From Hoeflea_A sp965249925 (lineage in GTDB: Bacteria > Pseudomonadota > Alphaproteobacteria > Rhizobiales > Rhizobiaceae): a stretch of DNA of 64,000 nucleotides. The stretch is from NCBI GenBank assembly GCA_965249925.1, contig OZ252260.1, positions 7,130,001-7,194,000 on the forward strand, in the 5' to 3' direction. The notes under the pieces are model-generated. The model did no database searches and was not told the DNA's origin. It worked only from the letters and a program-made list of their open reading frames with translations. Made by a program: the position numbers and the translations under genes. Position 1 is the stretch's first letter, and each line of letters begins with the position of its first letter. Below are positions 46,485-55,505 of this stretch, in pieces.

Positions 46485-47521
46485 AGGGTTTCCGTCACCT
46501 TTTTCAGACGAACCGGATTGTCCGGATCCAAACCGCGCATGCGCGCCAGCGATTCGACGAAGCCGTAAAACGGAACGATCAGCGACAGAGCATCGGTCAG
46601 AGGGTGCCCGGTATCGACAAACGGCAGCCTGCCGGCTGTCTTGGCCAGGGCGCTGGTGACATGCACCGTTGCACCGCCACGCGCCAGTCGGTCTGCCGTT
46701 TCGACGACCGTCGCTTGCGCCGCGTCTCGCGATGCCAGGGCAAGCACCGGAAATCCGCTGCTGACGAGCGACACGGGGCCGTGCAACACCTCCGCGGCGC
46801 TGTAGGCCTCGGCATGCTGGCTGCAGGTTTCCTTGAACTTCAGGGCTGCTTCGCCGGCGATTGCCACGGCCGGGCCGCGGCCCAGAATAAACAGCGACGG
46901 ATGGCCTTCAAGATCGTCGGCCAGCGGCGACCAATCAAGGCTGACCGCGTCGGAGAGTTGCTCCGGCAGACCGTGCAACGCCCTTTGCAGATCCTGATCT
47001 TCTGTCCATGCGGCAACGATCAGCAGGCCGGCGACAATGGAGTTCACATAGGTCTTGGTCGCGGCGACCGCACGCTCCGTACCGGCCAGAATATCGACAG
47101 CCCGGTCGCTGCCCTTTGCGAGCGGCGCGCCGATGACATTGGTCAGCGAAACGGTCATTGCGCCGCCGCGTTTTGCGGCCGCCTGCATGGTGACGATGTC
47201 CGGGCTGCGGCCCGATTGGGAGATGATCAGGCACAGGGTCTTTTCGAGGCGCAGTTGCGCCCCGTAGATCGAAGCCACCGACGGCCCGATGGAGGCGACG
47301 GCGCGCCCGGCCAGCAACTCTATGGCATATTTCAAGAAGGCCGCTGCATGGTCCGATGATCCGCGGGCGACGGTAATGACCATCATCGGATCCTGCCGTT
47401 TCAGGTCCAGGCCGATGGTTCGAGCATCGGCCAAAAATCCATCAAGCAGACGCGCCACCGCTTCAGGGATCTCGTTGATCTCGCGTCGCATGTGGGTCAC
47501 TGGTTCGCCCGCTCGCGTCAT
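46481..47521 (-). CDS. SIS-domain glucosamine-6-phosphate deaminase/isomerase (NagB-II/AgaS type)
   Basis: Double-SIS protein of 346 residues resembling the isomerase half of GlmS. MRREINEIPEAV is the usual N-terminus, and the sugar-phosphate loops are ARGSSDHAA and ISQSGRSPD, followed by GTERAVAATKTYVNS and AEVLHGPVSLV. It should turn glucosamine-6-phosphate into fructose-6-phosphate and ammonia, the step after NagA; no classical NagB is present. Starts at ATG 47521 inside the stop of the GntR gene (ATGA). Confidence 0.88.
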   Translation of the reverse strand: MTRAGEPVTHMRREINEIPEAVARLLDGFLADARTIGLDLKRQDPMMVITVARGSSDHAAAFLKYAIELLAGRAVASIGPSVASIYGAQLRLEKTLCLIISQSGRSPDIVTMQAAAKRGGAMTVSLTNVIGAPLAKGSDRAVDILAGTERAVAATKTYVNSIVAGLLIVAAWTEDQDLQRALHGLPEQLSDAVSLDWSPLADDLEGHPSLFILGRGPAVAIAGEAALKFKETCSQHAEAYSAAEVLHGPVSLVSSGFPVLALASRDAAQATVVETADRLARGGATVHVTSALAKTAGRLPFVDTGHPLTDALSLIVPFYGFVESLARMRGLDPDNPVRLKKVTETL

Positions 47522-48297
47522 CAGGACGCCTGCCTGTTGTTGCCGATTGTCAATTCAGCGACGAAGTCGTAGGCATCGCCGCGATAAAGGGACCGGGTGA
47601 ATTCCACCACCCGGCCCGATTCCAGATAGGAAATACGCTCGATGCGCAGTCCGGCATCGCCCGCTTCCACCTGCAGCAACTCGGCGTCCTCACCACCGAG
47701 ATTGGTCGCCGAAATGCGCTGAATCGCCCGTACCGGCCGATATCCGTGGGCCTCCAGTGCGGCGTAAAGCGATTGGTGGACGGCGTTCGGGTCAGGCAGC
47801 ATTTCGGAGGAGATCGACGCCCGTTCGATGGCCAGCGGCTGTCCGTCGGCGATGCGCAGCCTTTCGATGCGTGCCACCTGGTCGCCCGCTCCGAGAGCCA
47901 GTGCCACGATCTCCTCCGGAGAGGGCGAAAAGAGGCCCTGTTGAAGCCATTGCGAACGTGCTTTCCAACCGCGCCGGTCCATGTCCTCGGTGAACGAGGT
48001 CAGCCGCGACAGGGGTTGCTCTACACGGGCCGGCCGCTTGGCGACAAAGGTGCCGGAACCGTGCCGCTGCACCAAAAGTCCGTCATGCACCAGATCCTGC
48101 ACGGCTTTGCGCACGGTCACGCGGGAGACACCGGCGAGTTCGGCCAAATCGCGCTCCGATGGCAATGCGTCGCCAGCGATCAGAAGACCATCGTCAATCG
48201 CCCGCTCGACCCGACCACGCAGTATCATATAGAGCGGGCCGCTCTCTTCGGCGGCTGCATCGCCAAGCGCGAAGATGGAATGCACCCGCTTATCCAT
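47521..48297 (-). CDS. nagR: GntR-family regulator, HutC/NagR subfamily
   Basis: Regulator of 258 residues: GntR wHTH (LPSERDLAELAGVSRVTVRK analogue seen as SERDLAELAGVSRVTVRKAV) and a UTRA effector domain (RIERLRIADGQPLAIERASI). It starts at ATG 48297, in the last codons of the kinase gene, with GGAG 6 bases ahead. Longer versions would lie inside the kinase. Its position in a four-gene amino-sugar operon suggests it senses GlcN-6-P or GlcNAc-6-P and controls both divergent operons. Confidence 0.88.
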   Translation of the reverse strand: MDKRVHSIFALGDAAAEESGPLYMILRGRVERAIDDGLLIAGDALPSERDLAELAGVSRVTVRKAVQDLVHDGLLVQRHGSGTFVAKRPARVEQPLSRLTSFTEDMDRRGWKARSQWLQQGLFSPSPEEIVALALGAGDQVARIERLRIADGQPLAIERASISSEMLPDPNAVHQSLYAALEAHGYRPVRAIQRISATNLGGEDAELLQVEAGDAGLRIERISYLESGRVVEFTRSLYRGDAYDFVAELTIGNNRQAS

Positions 48298-49174
48298 GGG
48301 CTGCTCCGTATCCACCATAGCGCCTGACGGCGAGTTGCGTCGCTCCGGCGAGCGCATCGCCGACCGGTGGCACCACGCAACGTTGGTGCTCTTCCGCCAG
48401 CCAGTTTTCATAGAGCCGGCCAAGCCCACCGAGCAGGCACAGCCGCCGGTCTGAACCGTCCAGCACGACGCGCAGCATTTCGTCGACTTCGGCCGCCGCC
48501 CTTGTGAGAATGCGCAGCGCGACCGGATCGTCGGCCGAGGCGGCGTCGAAGATGATGGGTGCATAGCGGGCAAAATCGCCCGGCGTCGCGGCTTGGGCGA
48601 AGGCTGACACAGCCTTGGGATCGTTGCCGAATTCCGACAACACCCGTGACGTGACTTCCGATCCGGGCCGCACCCGGTCATGGGCCAGCAGAGCCTCGTA
48701 CAGCAGGGACCGCCCCAGCGTGGCGCCGGCACCTTGGTCTCCGACGACAAATCCCCAGCCGCCGATGGTATGCACGGTATCGCCTCGCTTCCGGGCAAAC
48801 ACCGAGCCTGTGCCCAGAATGGCCACGGCCCCGTCCCGGTCTGCCAGCGCACCGTGGGCGGCGATCAGCGCATCGGTCTCGACGCTGCATTGGGCGAATG
48901 GCATTCTGACCTGAACAGCAGATACGGTCGTATCGAGATTGGCACCTGCCAGGCCGAGCACGGCACTGCTTTGCGACAACTCCAAAGGATCGATACCGGC
49001 AGCCTCAAACCCTCTGACGGCAGCTTCCATAACATGATGAACCGCACCATCCATGTCGGTGACGATGTTGGCAGCGCCACTGCGGCCTTCGCCGAGAACG
49101 AGGCCATTCGCATCGGCAATGGCTGCACGACAGCCGGTTCCACCACCATCGATACCAATGAAAAAGCCCGACAT
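48290..49174 (-). CDS. BadF/BadG-family amino-sugar kinase (GlcNAc/MurNAc kinase, MurK-like)
   Basis: ASKHA kinase of 294 residues: phosphate loop FIGIDGGGTGCRAAI, adenosine region AILGTGSVFARK and GGWGFVVGDQGAGATLG. This family includes GlcNAc kinases and MurK, which phosphorylates both GlcNAc and MurNAc. With murQ directly across the divergent promoter, MurNAc is a likely substrate. Start ATG 49174 has an ideal AAAGGAGG site; a longer in-frame version would run through the promoter region. Confidence 0.85.
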   Translation of the reverse strand: MSGFFIGIDGGGTGCRAAIADANGLVLGEGRSGAANIVTDMDGAVHHVMEAAVRGFEAAGIDPLELSQSSAVLGLAGANLDTTVSAVQVRMPFAQCSVETDALIAAHGALADRDGAVAILGTGSVFARKRGDTVHTIGGWGFVVGDQGAGATLGRSLLYEALLAHDRVRPGSEVTSRVLSEFGNDPKAVSAFAQAATPGDFARYAPIIFDAASADDPVALRILTRAAAEVDEMLRVVLDGSDRRLCLLGGLGRLYENWLAEEHQRCVVPPVGDALAGATQLAVRRYGGYGAAHG

Positions 49175-49191
49175 CGAGACCTCCTTTCTAA

Positions 49192-49211
49192 ATAATACCA
49201 ATAAAATACCA
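49192..49211 (-). promoter_or_regulatory. Repeated operator-like element, copy 1 (kinase side)
   Basis: Read on the minus strand: TGGTATTTTATTGGTATTAT, containing two TGGTAT units 11 bp apart. It lies 18 bp before the kinase start and matches copy 2 at 17 of 20 positions in the opposite orientation. Confidence 0.6.
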
Positions 49212-49326
49212 TTAACCAACCCCCTTACCGGAAAAAAGTCCGCCACAGCTTTCCGCTTGAAAATGCGTGATTATTTGTACTGACGGATCTTAAATCTGAA
49301 ATTTTTGTAAAGGCCCGCTAGACAAT

Positions 49327-49346
49327 TGGTATTTTTTTGGCATCAT
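49327..49346 (+). promoter_or_regulatory. Repeated operator-like element, copy 2 (murQ side)
   Basis: TGGTATTTTTTTGGCATCAT on the plus strand, 19 bp before murQ. With copy 1 it makes a mirror-image arrangement in the 190-bp divergent promoter region. NagR is the obvious candidate to bind it. Confidence 0.6.
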
Positions 49347-49364
49347 AAACCAAGGAGAACACAT

Positions 49365-50288
49365 ATGGGCCAATTCAACACGGAAAGCCTCAATCCAAGT
49401 TCCCGCGGCCTCGACCTGCGGGCCCCGAAGGAGATTGGCGCAGCCCTGTTTCGAGGCCAGTTGGAGGCAACCGCCGCGGTCGAAACCGCGATGCCCGAGA
49501 TCGTCGAGGCCGCCGCCATCGCAGCTTCGACTTTACAGTCCGGCGGCCGGCTCATCTACGCGGCTGCGGGCAGCTCGGGGCTGATGGCGATGGCCGATGC
49601 ACTCGAATTGCCCGGTACGTTTGGTATCGACCGTGACCGTGTCGCGATACTGTTCGCTGGCGGCACGCCGTCGCTTCAGACTTTTTTCGGCGGTCCCGAA
49701 GACGATGCCGCTCAGGCGATGCGTGAATTCGATGCCAACGGTCTCACATCCGGCGACTGCCTGATCTGCATCTCAGCCAGCGGTTCGACACCGTACGCGC
49801 TGGCGGTTCTCGAAAAAGCTGTCGATAGTGGCGTCACGACCATCGGTATCGCCAATAATGCGGACTCTCCAGTACTGCGTAAGGCGCACATACCCATCCT
49901 GCTGCCGACACCGCCCGAACTTGTCGCCGGATCCACCCGGATGGGCGCCGGCACGGCCCAGAAAGTGGCGCTCAACATTCTCTCGACATTGATGGCTTTC
50001 CACCTGGGTCACGTGGTCGACGGCCAGATGATCAACGTCGTCGCCGACAACACCAAACTACGCGACCGGGCCGCCAGAATCGTCGCCAACATCGGCGGTT
50101 GTGATCACGCAGCCGCCCTCACCTGTCTCGACCGGTCCGATGGCGCCGTAAAACCGGCAATTCTGCTGGCCGCCGGTGTTGCGGATGTGGAAACGGCTCG
50201 CCGAATTCTCGATGGCACAAACCAGAATGTACGGTCTGCATTGACCGCACTTGACCAGGGCAACGGCCCTGAAAGGCAACGCGCCTGA
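49365..50288 (+). CDS. murQ: N-acetylmuramic acid 6-phosphate etherase
   Basis: SIS-domain lyase of 307 residues that splits MurNAc-6-P into GlcNAc-6-P and D-lactate. TESLNPSSRGLDL is the family start, and the catalytic glutamates are in DALELPGTFG (Glu81) and GGPEDD (Glu112), matching Glu83 and Glu114 of E. coli MurQ. AAGGAGA precedes ATG 49365. It heads the rightward transporter operon and feeds NagA, encoded on the opposite strand. Confidence 0.93.
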   Translation: MGQFNTESLNPSSRGLDLRAPKEIGAALFRGQLEATAAVETAMPEIVEAAAIAASTLQSGGRLIYAAAGSSGLMAMADALELPGTFGIDRDRVAILFAGGTPSLQTFFGGPEDDAAQAMREFDANGLTSGDCLICISASGSTPYALAVLEKAVDSGVTTIGIANNADSPVLRKAHIPILLPTPPELVAGSTRMGAGTAQKVALNILSTLMAFHLGHVVDGQMINVVADNTKLRDRAARIVANIGGCDHAAALTCLDRSDGAVKPAILLAAGVADVETARRILDGTNQNVRSALTALDQGNGPERQRA

Positions 50289-50312
50289 CGGTGCACAAAC
50301 AGGGAGAGACAT

Positions 50313-51572
50313 ATGTTGAACAGGACTATCGCCGGCCTGCTGCTGGCCACTACGACTTTGGCGGCAGGCGGAATCGCGTTTGCCCAGGAAGCCGAGCTCA
50401 CCATCGAAAGCTGGCGCAACGACGATCTGGAGATCTGGCAGTCGCAAATCATTCCGGCCTTTGAGGCCAAGCATCCGGGCATCAAGGTTAAGTTCACGCC
50501 GTCCGCCCCGGCCGAATATAACGGTGTGCTCAACTCCAAACTGGATGCCGGTTCCGCCGGCGACCTGATCACCTGCCGTCCGTTCGATGCTTCGCTCGCC
50601 CTCTACGAGGCGGGACACCTGGCGCCGGTCACCGATCTGGAAGGCATGAAGAATTTCTCTAGCGTTGCCAAGTCCGGGTGGTCGACCGACGACGGTGCGG
50701 TCCAGTTCTGCGTGCCGATGGCATCGGTGATCCACGGTTTTATCTACAACAAGGATGCATTCGACGAACTCGGCCTCGCGGTGCCGGCCACCGAGGCCGA
50801 ATTCTTTGCCGCTCTCGACAAGATCAAGGAAGACGGCTCCTACATTCCAATGGCCATGGGCACCAACGACCAGTGGGAAGCCGCCACCATGGGCTACCAG
50901 AATATCGGTCCCAATTACTGGAAGGGCGAAGACGGTCGGCTGGGTCTGATCAGCGGCGACCAGAAACTGACCGACGACGCCTGGGTCGCCCCCTATGCGA
51001 CGCTGGCGCGTTGGAAAGACTATCTCGGCGACGGTTTCGAGGCTCAGACCTATCCCGACAGCCAGAACATGTTCACGCTCGGGCGCGCTGCCATCTACCC
51101 GGCCGGGTCGTGGGAAATCTCCGGCTTCAACAACCTTGCCGATTTCGAGATGGGGGCCTTTCCGCCACCGGTGCGCAATGCCGGCGACGACTGCTACATC
51201 TCCGATCATACCGATATCGCCATCGGCATGAACACTAAGACGGAGAATGCCGAAGCCGCCATGGCCTTCCTCAACTGGGTCGGCTCTGACGAGTTCGCGT
51301 CGCTTTATGCCAACGCCCTGCCCGGCTTCTTCTCGCTGTCGGACCACACCGTGGCGATGGACGATCCGCTGGCCCAGGAATTCGTCTCCTGGCGCGACAA
51401 GTGCAATTCGACCATCCGTTCGACTTACCAGATCCTGTCGCGTGGCACGCCTAATCTGGAAAACGAAACCTGGAACGCCTCTGCCAACGTCATTCGCGGC
51501 AGCGAAACGCCTGGAGATGCGGCAAAACGGCTACAGGACGGCCTGGCCAGCTGGTACGGCCCGCACCAATAG
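50313..51572 (+). CDS. Carbohydrate ABC transporter substrate-binding protein
   Basis: Family 1 solute-binding protein of 419 residues with a signal peptide (LLLATTTLAAGGIAFAQEA). The mature start LTIESWRNDDLEIWQSQIIPAFEAKHP-type opening (split: LTIESWRNDDLEIW, IIPAFEAKHPGIK) and AIYPAGSWEISGFN are typical of CUT1 sugar receptors. GGGAGAG precedes the ATG, 24 bp after murQ. Ligand: MurNAc, GlcNAc or a murein disaccharide, inferred from the operon. Followed by a terminator-like hairpin. Confidence 0.9.
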   Translation: MLNRTIAGLLLATTTLAAGGIAFAQEAELTIESWRNDDLEIWQSQIIPAFEAKHPGIKVKFTPSAPAEYNGVLNSKLDAGSAGDLITCRPFDASLALYEAGHLAPVTDLEGMKNFSSVAKSGWSTDDGAVQFCVPMASVIHGFIYNKDAFDELGLAVPATEAEFFAALDKIKEDGSYIPMAMGTNDQWEAATMGYQNIGPNYWKGEDGRLGLISGDQKLTDDAWVAPYATLARWKDYLGDGFEAQTYPDSQNMFTLGRAAIYPAGSWEISGFNNLADFEMGAFPPPVRNAGDDCYISDHTDIAIGMNTKTENAEAAMAFLNWVGSDEFASLYANALPGFFSLSDHTVAMDDPLAQEFVSWRDKCNSTIRSTYQILSRGTPNLENETWNASANVIRGSETPGDAAKRLQDGLASWYGPHQ

Positions 51573-51579
51573 GAAAATC

Positions 51580-51607
51580 CCGGGCCGGCCCTCGCCGGCC
51601 CGGTTTT
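51580..51607 (+). terminator. Intra-operon terminator/attenuator after the binding-protein gene
   Basis: CCGGGCCGGC (51580-51589) and GCCGGCCCGG (51594-51603) form a perfect 10-bp stem with a 4-base loop followed by TTTT. It begins 7 bases after the binding-protein stop and precedes the permease genes. Partial termination here would give more receptor than permease. Confidence 0.75.
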
Positions 51608-51632
51608 CATGCGGAACCGGCGGGGGAAGATC

Positions 51633-52562
51633 GTGAGCGACAGCGACAACCGGAGGCGGCCAATACGCTGGCACATCGCCGTGTTCCTGGCACCGGCTGT
51701 GCTCGTCTACACGGCGATCATGATCATCCCGCTGTTCGGCACGTTGCAGCTGTCGCTGTTTCGTGAAGTCGACCAGCAGCAGATTTTCGTCGGCCTCGAT
51801 AATTTCCGCATTCTGCTGGGCGACCCGCGTTGGTCCGAGTCCTTTTGGAATGCTCTTGGCAACAACACCTGGTTCTTCATCATCCACATGCTGGTGCAGA
51901 ACCCTCTGGGCATTCTGTTTGCAGCACTTCTGTCCAGTCCGCGTCTGCGGTTCGCCGCCTTCTATCGCACCGCCATTTTCGTGCCGACGATCCTGTCCTT
52001 CGTAATTGTCGGATTTGTCTGGAAACTGATCCTCAGCCCGCTCTGGGGCATTGCGCCCGACCTGTTGAGCGCCGTCGGCCTGAAAAGCCTTTTCGCTCCT
52101 TGGCTCGGCAGGCCCGAATACGCGCTGACGACGCTCGGCCTGATTTCGGTATGGCAGTTCATCGGCATTCCGATGATGCTGATCTACGCGGCGCTTCTGT
52201 CGATTCCCGACGAAATCCTCGAAGCCGCCGAATGCGACGGCATCACCGGCATGAACCAGTTCTGGAAGATCAAGCTGCCGCTGGTCCTGCCATCGATCGG
52301 GATTATCTCCATCTTGACGTTCGTCGGCAATTTCAATGCCTTCGATCTGATCTACGCCTCGCAGGGCGCGCTCGCCGGACCGGACTATGCGACGGATATT
52401 CTCGGCACCTTCCTTTACCGGACGTTCTTCGGTTTCCAGCTGCAGATCGGCGATCCCAACATGGGCTCGACCATTGCATCACTGATGTTCCTGATCATCC
52501 TGGCGGGCGTGTCGCTCTACCTGTTCGGCATCCAGACGCGGCTACGCCGCTACCAGTTCTGA
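51633..52562 (+). CDS. Carbohydrate ABC transporter permease (MalF/UgpA type)
   Basis: CUT1 permease of 309 residues, about six helices. The cytoplasmic EAA loop is EILEAAECDGITGMNQFWKI. I choose GTG 51633, behind GGGGGAAG, since the ATG at 51609 falls at the end of the terminator hairpin with no ribosome site. Followed after 9 bp by the second permease. Confidence 0.9.
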   Translation: MSDSDNRRRPIRWHIAVFLAPAVLVYTAIMIIPLFGTLQLSLFREVDQQQIFVGLDNFRILLGDPRWSESFWNALGNNTWFFIIHMLVQNPLGILFAALLSSPRLRFAAFYRTAIFVPTILSFVIVGFVWKLILSPLWGIAPDLLSAVGLKSLFAPWLGRPEYALTTLGLISVWQFIGIPMMLIYAALLSIPDEILEAAECDGITGMNQFWKIKLPLVLPSIGIISILTFVGNFNAFDLIYASQGALAGPDYATDILGTFLYRTFFGFQLQIGDPNMGSTIASLMFLIILAGVSLYLFGIQTRLRRYQF

Positions 52563-52571
52563 GGCGCGACG

Positions 52572-53411
52572 ATGAGCAAAGCCACCGCCTCCCTTGGCCG
52601 ATCGTTCGCTGCCCATGCCATTCTGATCACCTACACGATCATCGCGCTGTTCCCGGTGATCGTCATCATCATCAACTCGTTCAAGACCCGCAAGGCGATC
52701 TTCCGCTCGCCGCTGTCGCTGCCCGACTCGGAGACCTTCAGTCTGATCGGCTATGAAACGGTCCTCGCCCAGGGCGACTTCTTTCTCTATTTCCAGAACA
52801 GCCTCATCGTCACCGTCGCATCGCTGTTTTTCGTCCTGCTGTTCGGGGCGATGGCGGCGTTCGCTCTGTCGGAATACCGGTTTCGCGGCAATCTGTTGAT
52901 GGGTCTTTACCTTGCGCTCGGCATCATGATCCCGATCCGGCTCGGCACCGTCGCCATTCTGAAGCTGATGGTGGCGAGCGGCCTCGTCAACACGCTGACC
53001 GCGCTGATCCTTGTCTACACAGCCCAGGGCCTGCCGCTGGCGATTTTCATCCTTTCGGAGTTCATGCGCAGCGTCTCGGCCGATCTCAAGGACGCCGGCC
53101 GCATCGACGGTCTCTCCGAATACCGCATTTTCTTCCGGCTGGTCGTGCCGCTGGTCCGGCCGGCCATGGCGACCGTCGCCGTCTTCACCATGATTCCGAT
53201 CTGGAACGACCTCTGGTTTCCATTGATCCTCGCACCGGCAGAGGAGACCAAAACCCTGACCCTCGGCGCCCAGGTCTTTATCGGCCAGTTCGTCACCAAT
53301 TGGAACGCCGTGCTCTCGGCGCTGTCTCTGGCCATTCTGCCGGTGCTCGTCCTTTACGTGATCTTTTCGCGCCAGCTTATTCGCGGCATCACCGCAGGAG
53401 CAGTCAAATGA
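52572..53411 (+). CDS. Carbohydrate ABC transporter permease (MalG/UgpE type)
   Basis: Second CUT1 permease, 279 residues. It opens with a helix (HAILITYTIIALFPVIVIII), has SFKTRKAIFRSPLSLP and the EAA-type loop ADLKDAGRIDGLSEYRIFF. Its stop overlaps the start of the Gfo/Idh gene (ATGA). Confidence 0.92.
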   Translation: MSKATASLGRSFAAHAILITYTIIALFPVIVIIINSFKTRKAIFRSPLSLPDSETFSLIGYETVLAQGDFFLYFQNSLIVTVASLFFVLLFGAMAAFALSEYRFRGNLLMGLYLALGIMIPIRLGTVAILKLMVASGLVNTLTALILVYTAQGLPLAIFILSEFMRSVSADLKDAGRIDGLSEYRIFFRLVVPLVRPAMATVAVFTMIPIWNDLWFPLILAPAEETKTLTLGAQVFIGQFVTNWNAVLSALSLAILPVLVLYVIFSRQLIRGITAGAVK

Positions 53412-54475
53412 CCGAAACCCCGATCCGCATCGTCGTCGCCGGCCTCGGCAACATGGGGCGAAGCCACGCGCTCGCCTATCATAACAACCCGGGCTTCGAG
53501 ATCGCCGCCCTGGTCAATCGGTCCGAAGTTGCGTTGCCGGAACCACTCCGGGCCCACACGATCCGGCCGTCATTCACGGATGCGATCGCCGAATTGCGGC
53601 CGGATGCGGTCTCGATCAACACCTACTCCGACAGCCATGCCGATTATGCGGTCGCCGCCATGGAAGCCGGCGCCCACGTCTTCATCGAAAAGCCGCTGGC
53701 CACCACCGTCGCCGATGCGCAGCGCGTCGTCGACTGCGCAAAAGTCAACCGCCGCAAGCTGGTGGTTGGCTACATCCTGCGTCACCACCCCTCATGGATG
53801 CGGCTGATTGCGGAAGCCCGTGCACTGGGCGGTCCTTACGTGTTCCGCATGAACCTCAACCAGCAATCGAGCGGTGCCACCTGGCTCACCCACAAGCAAC
53901 TGATGAAGTCGACCTCACCGATCGTCGACTGTGGCGTCCACTATGTCGATGTGATGTGTCAGATCACCGATGCCCGGCCGGTCGAAGTGCGCGGCATGGG
54001 ATTACGCATGACGGACGAAATCGACCCTGGCATGTACAATTACGGCCACCTGCAGGTGCTCTTCGAGGATGGTTCGATCGGCTGGTATGAAGTCGGCTGG
54101 GGCCCGATGATCTCCGAAACGGCGTTTTTCGTCAAAGACGTGATGTCACCCAAGGGCTGCGTGTCGATCGTCATGGACGAACATGCCAAGTCCGACGACA
54201 TCGACACCCATACGCAAACCCAAAAGATCCTGGTCCACCGGGCGGACCGGGACACCGACGGTCGTTTCACGACACCGGACGAGTTGCTATCGATGGAAGG
54301 CGAACCCGATCATCAGGGACTGTGCGACCGGGAGCAGGCTTATTTTCTCAAAGCAATCCGCGAGGACATCGACCTGACCCGGCATATGGACGACGCGGTG
54401 CGTTCCCTGGCCGTCTGTATTTCCGCCGACGAAAGTGTGCGCAGCGGCCTTGCGGTGAAACTGTCATCGCCATGA
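53408..54475 (+). CDS. Gfo/Idh/MocA family protein in the amino-sugar operon
   Basis: NAD-binding protein of 355 residues: VVAGLGNMGRSHALAYH, the EKP motif (IEKPLATTVADAQ) and DCGVHYVDVM. It is coupled to the permease gene and precedes the transporter ATPase gene, so it acts on what the importer brings in. It may be a dehydrogenase. NAD-dependent glycosidases such as GH109 share this fold, so cleavage of an imported amino-sugar glycoside is another possibility. Start ATG 53408 is at the overlap. Confidence 0.85.
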   Translation: MTETPIRIVVAGLGNMGRSHALAYHNNPGFEIAALVNRSEVALPEPLRAHTIRPSFTDAIAELRPDAVSINTYSDSHADYAVAAMEAGAHVFIEKPLATTVADAQRVVDCAKVNRRKLVVGYILRHHPSWMRLIAEARALGGPYVFRMNLNQQSSGATWLTHKQLMKSTSPIVDCGVHYVDVMCQITDARPVEVRGMGLRMTDEIDPGMYNYGHLQVLFEDGSIGWYEVGWGPMISETAFFVKDVMSPKGCVSIVMDEHAKSDDIDTHTQTQKILVHRADRDTDGRFTTPDELLSMEGEPDHQGLCDREQAYFLKAIREDIDLTRHMDDAVRSLAVCISADESVRSGLAVKLSSP

Positions 54476-54506
54476 CTAGCAGACCGCATGACGAAAGGCT
54501 CTGACC

Positions 54507-55505
54507 TTGGGCTCTCTCAATCTTGAAAACATTCGCAAGTCCTTCGCCGCCGTCGAAGTCCTGAAGGGCATCGATCTCGACGTGCGCGACGGCGAGTTTG
54601 TGATCTTCGTCGGTCCCTCCGGTTGCGGCAAGTCGACCCTGTTGCGCGTTATCGCCGGTCTCGAAGACGCTACGCAGGGAACGGTGCGGATCGATGACCA
54701 GCCGGTAGGCCACCTGCCCCCATCCAAGCGCGGCATCGCCATGGTGTTCCAGACCTACGCGCTCTATCCGCATCTGACGGTGCGCAACAACATGGCGCTT
54801 GGCATCAAACAGACGGGTCTTGCATCATCCGAGGTCGCGCGCCGTGTCGACCGAGCTTCGAAAATGCTGTCATTGGAGGAGTATCTCGACCGTTTTCCAG
54901 CAATGCTGTCGGGCGGGCAACGCCAGCGCGTGGCGATTGGCCGTGCGGTCGTGCGCGATCCGCAGCTGTTCCTGTTCGACGAACCCCTGTCCAATCTCGA
55001 TGCGGCGCTGCGCGTCAATACGCGGTTGGAAATTGCCCGCCTGCACCGCGAACTCGGCGCCACGATGATTTACGTCACCCATGACCAGGTGGAGGCCATG
55101 ACGCTGGCCGACAAGATCGTCGTGCTGAACGGCGGCAATGTCGAGCAGATCGGCTCGCCCATGGAACTCTACAACGAACCGTCCAATGTCTTCGTCGCCG
55201 GTTTCATCGGTTCACCGCAAATGAATTTCATTGACGCGGCGCGGCTCGAGCAAAACGGCGCCGCGACCATCGGCATCCGCCCGGAACACATCACCGTCGA
55301 CCGGGAGACCGGTGATTGGACCGGTTCGGTGACTCATGCCGAACATCTCGGTGCCGACACCATCCTCTACGTGGAATGCGAAAAGGTCGGCCGCATTGCG
55401 GTCCGCCTGTTCGGCCAGCACAACTATGAGGATGACGATACGATCCGCGTGACTCCGCAGAAGGAGTGGATGTACCGCTTCGATGCCTCCGGACGCCGGA
55501 TCTGA
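54507..55505 (+). CDS. Sugar ABC transporter ATP-binding protein (UgpC/MsmK type)
   Basis: ATPase of 332 residues: Walker A VGPSGCGKSTLLRVIAG, signature MLSGGQRQRVAIGRA, Walker B LFLFDEPLSNLDAAL, H-loop YVTHDQ, and a C-terminal TOBE-like regulatory domain (IGIRPEHITVDRETGD). The start is TTG 54507 with GAAAGG ahead; the nearby ATG is out of frame. Last gene of the murQ-transporter operon. Confidence 0.93.
   Translation: MGSLNLENIRKSFAAVEVLKGIDLDVRDGEFVIFVGPSGCGKSTLLRVIAGLEDATQGTVRIDDQPVGHLPPSKRGIAMVFQTYALYPHLTVRNNMALGIKQTGLASSEVARRVDRASKMLSLEEYLDRFPAMLSGGQRQRVAIGRAVVRDPQLFLFDEPLSNLDAALRVNTRLEIARLHRELGATMIYVTHDQVEAMTLADKIVVLNGGNVEQIGSPMELYNEPSNVFVAGFIGSPQMNFIDAARLEQNGAATIGIRPEHITVDRETGDWTGSVTHAEHLGADTILYVECEKVGRIAVRLFGQHNYEDDDTIRVTPQKEWMYRFDASGRRI

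Noticed and set aside
50058..51347. Long open frame (429 codons) on the minus strand opposite the amino-sugar binding protein
   Set aside because: Antisense shadow of a clear receptor gene in high-GC DNA; no signal peptide, domain or ribosome site, and the amino acid make-up is atypical.
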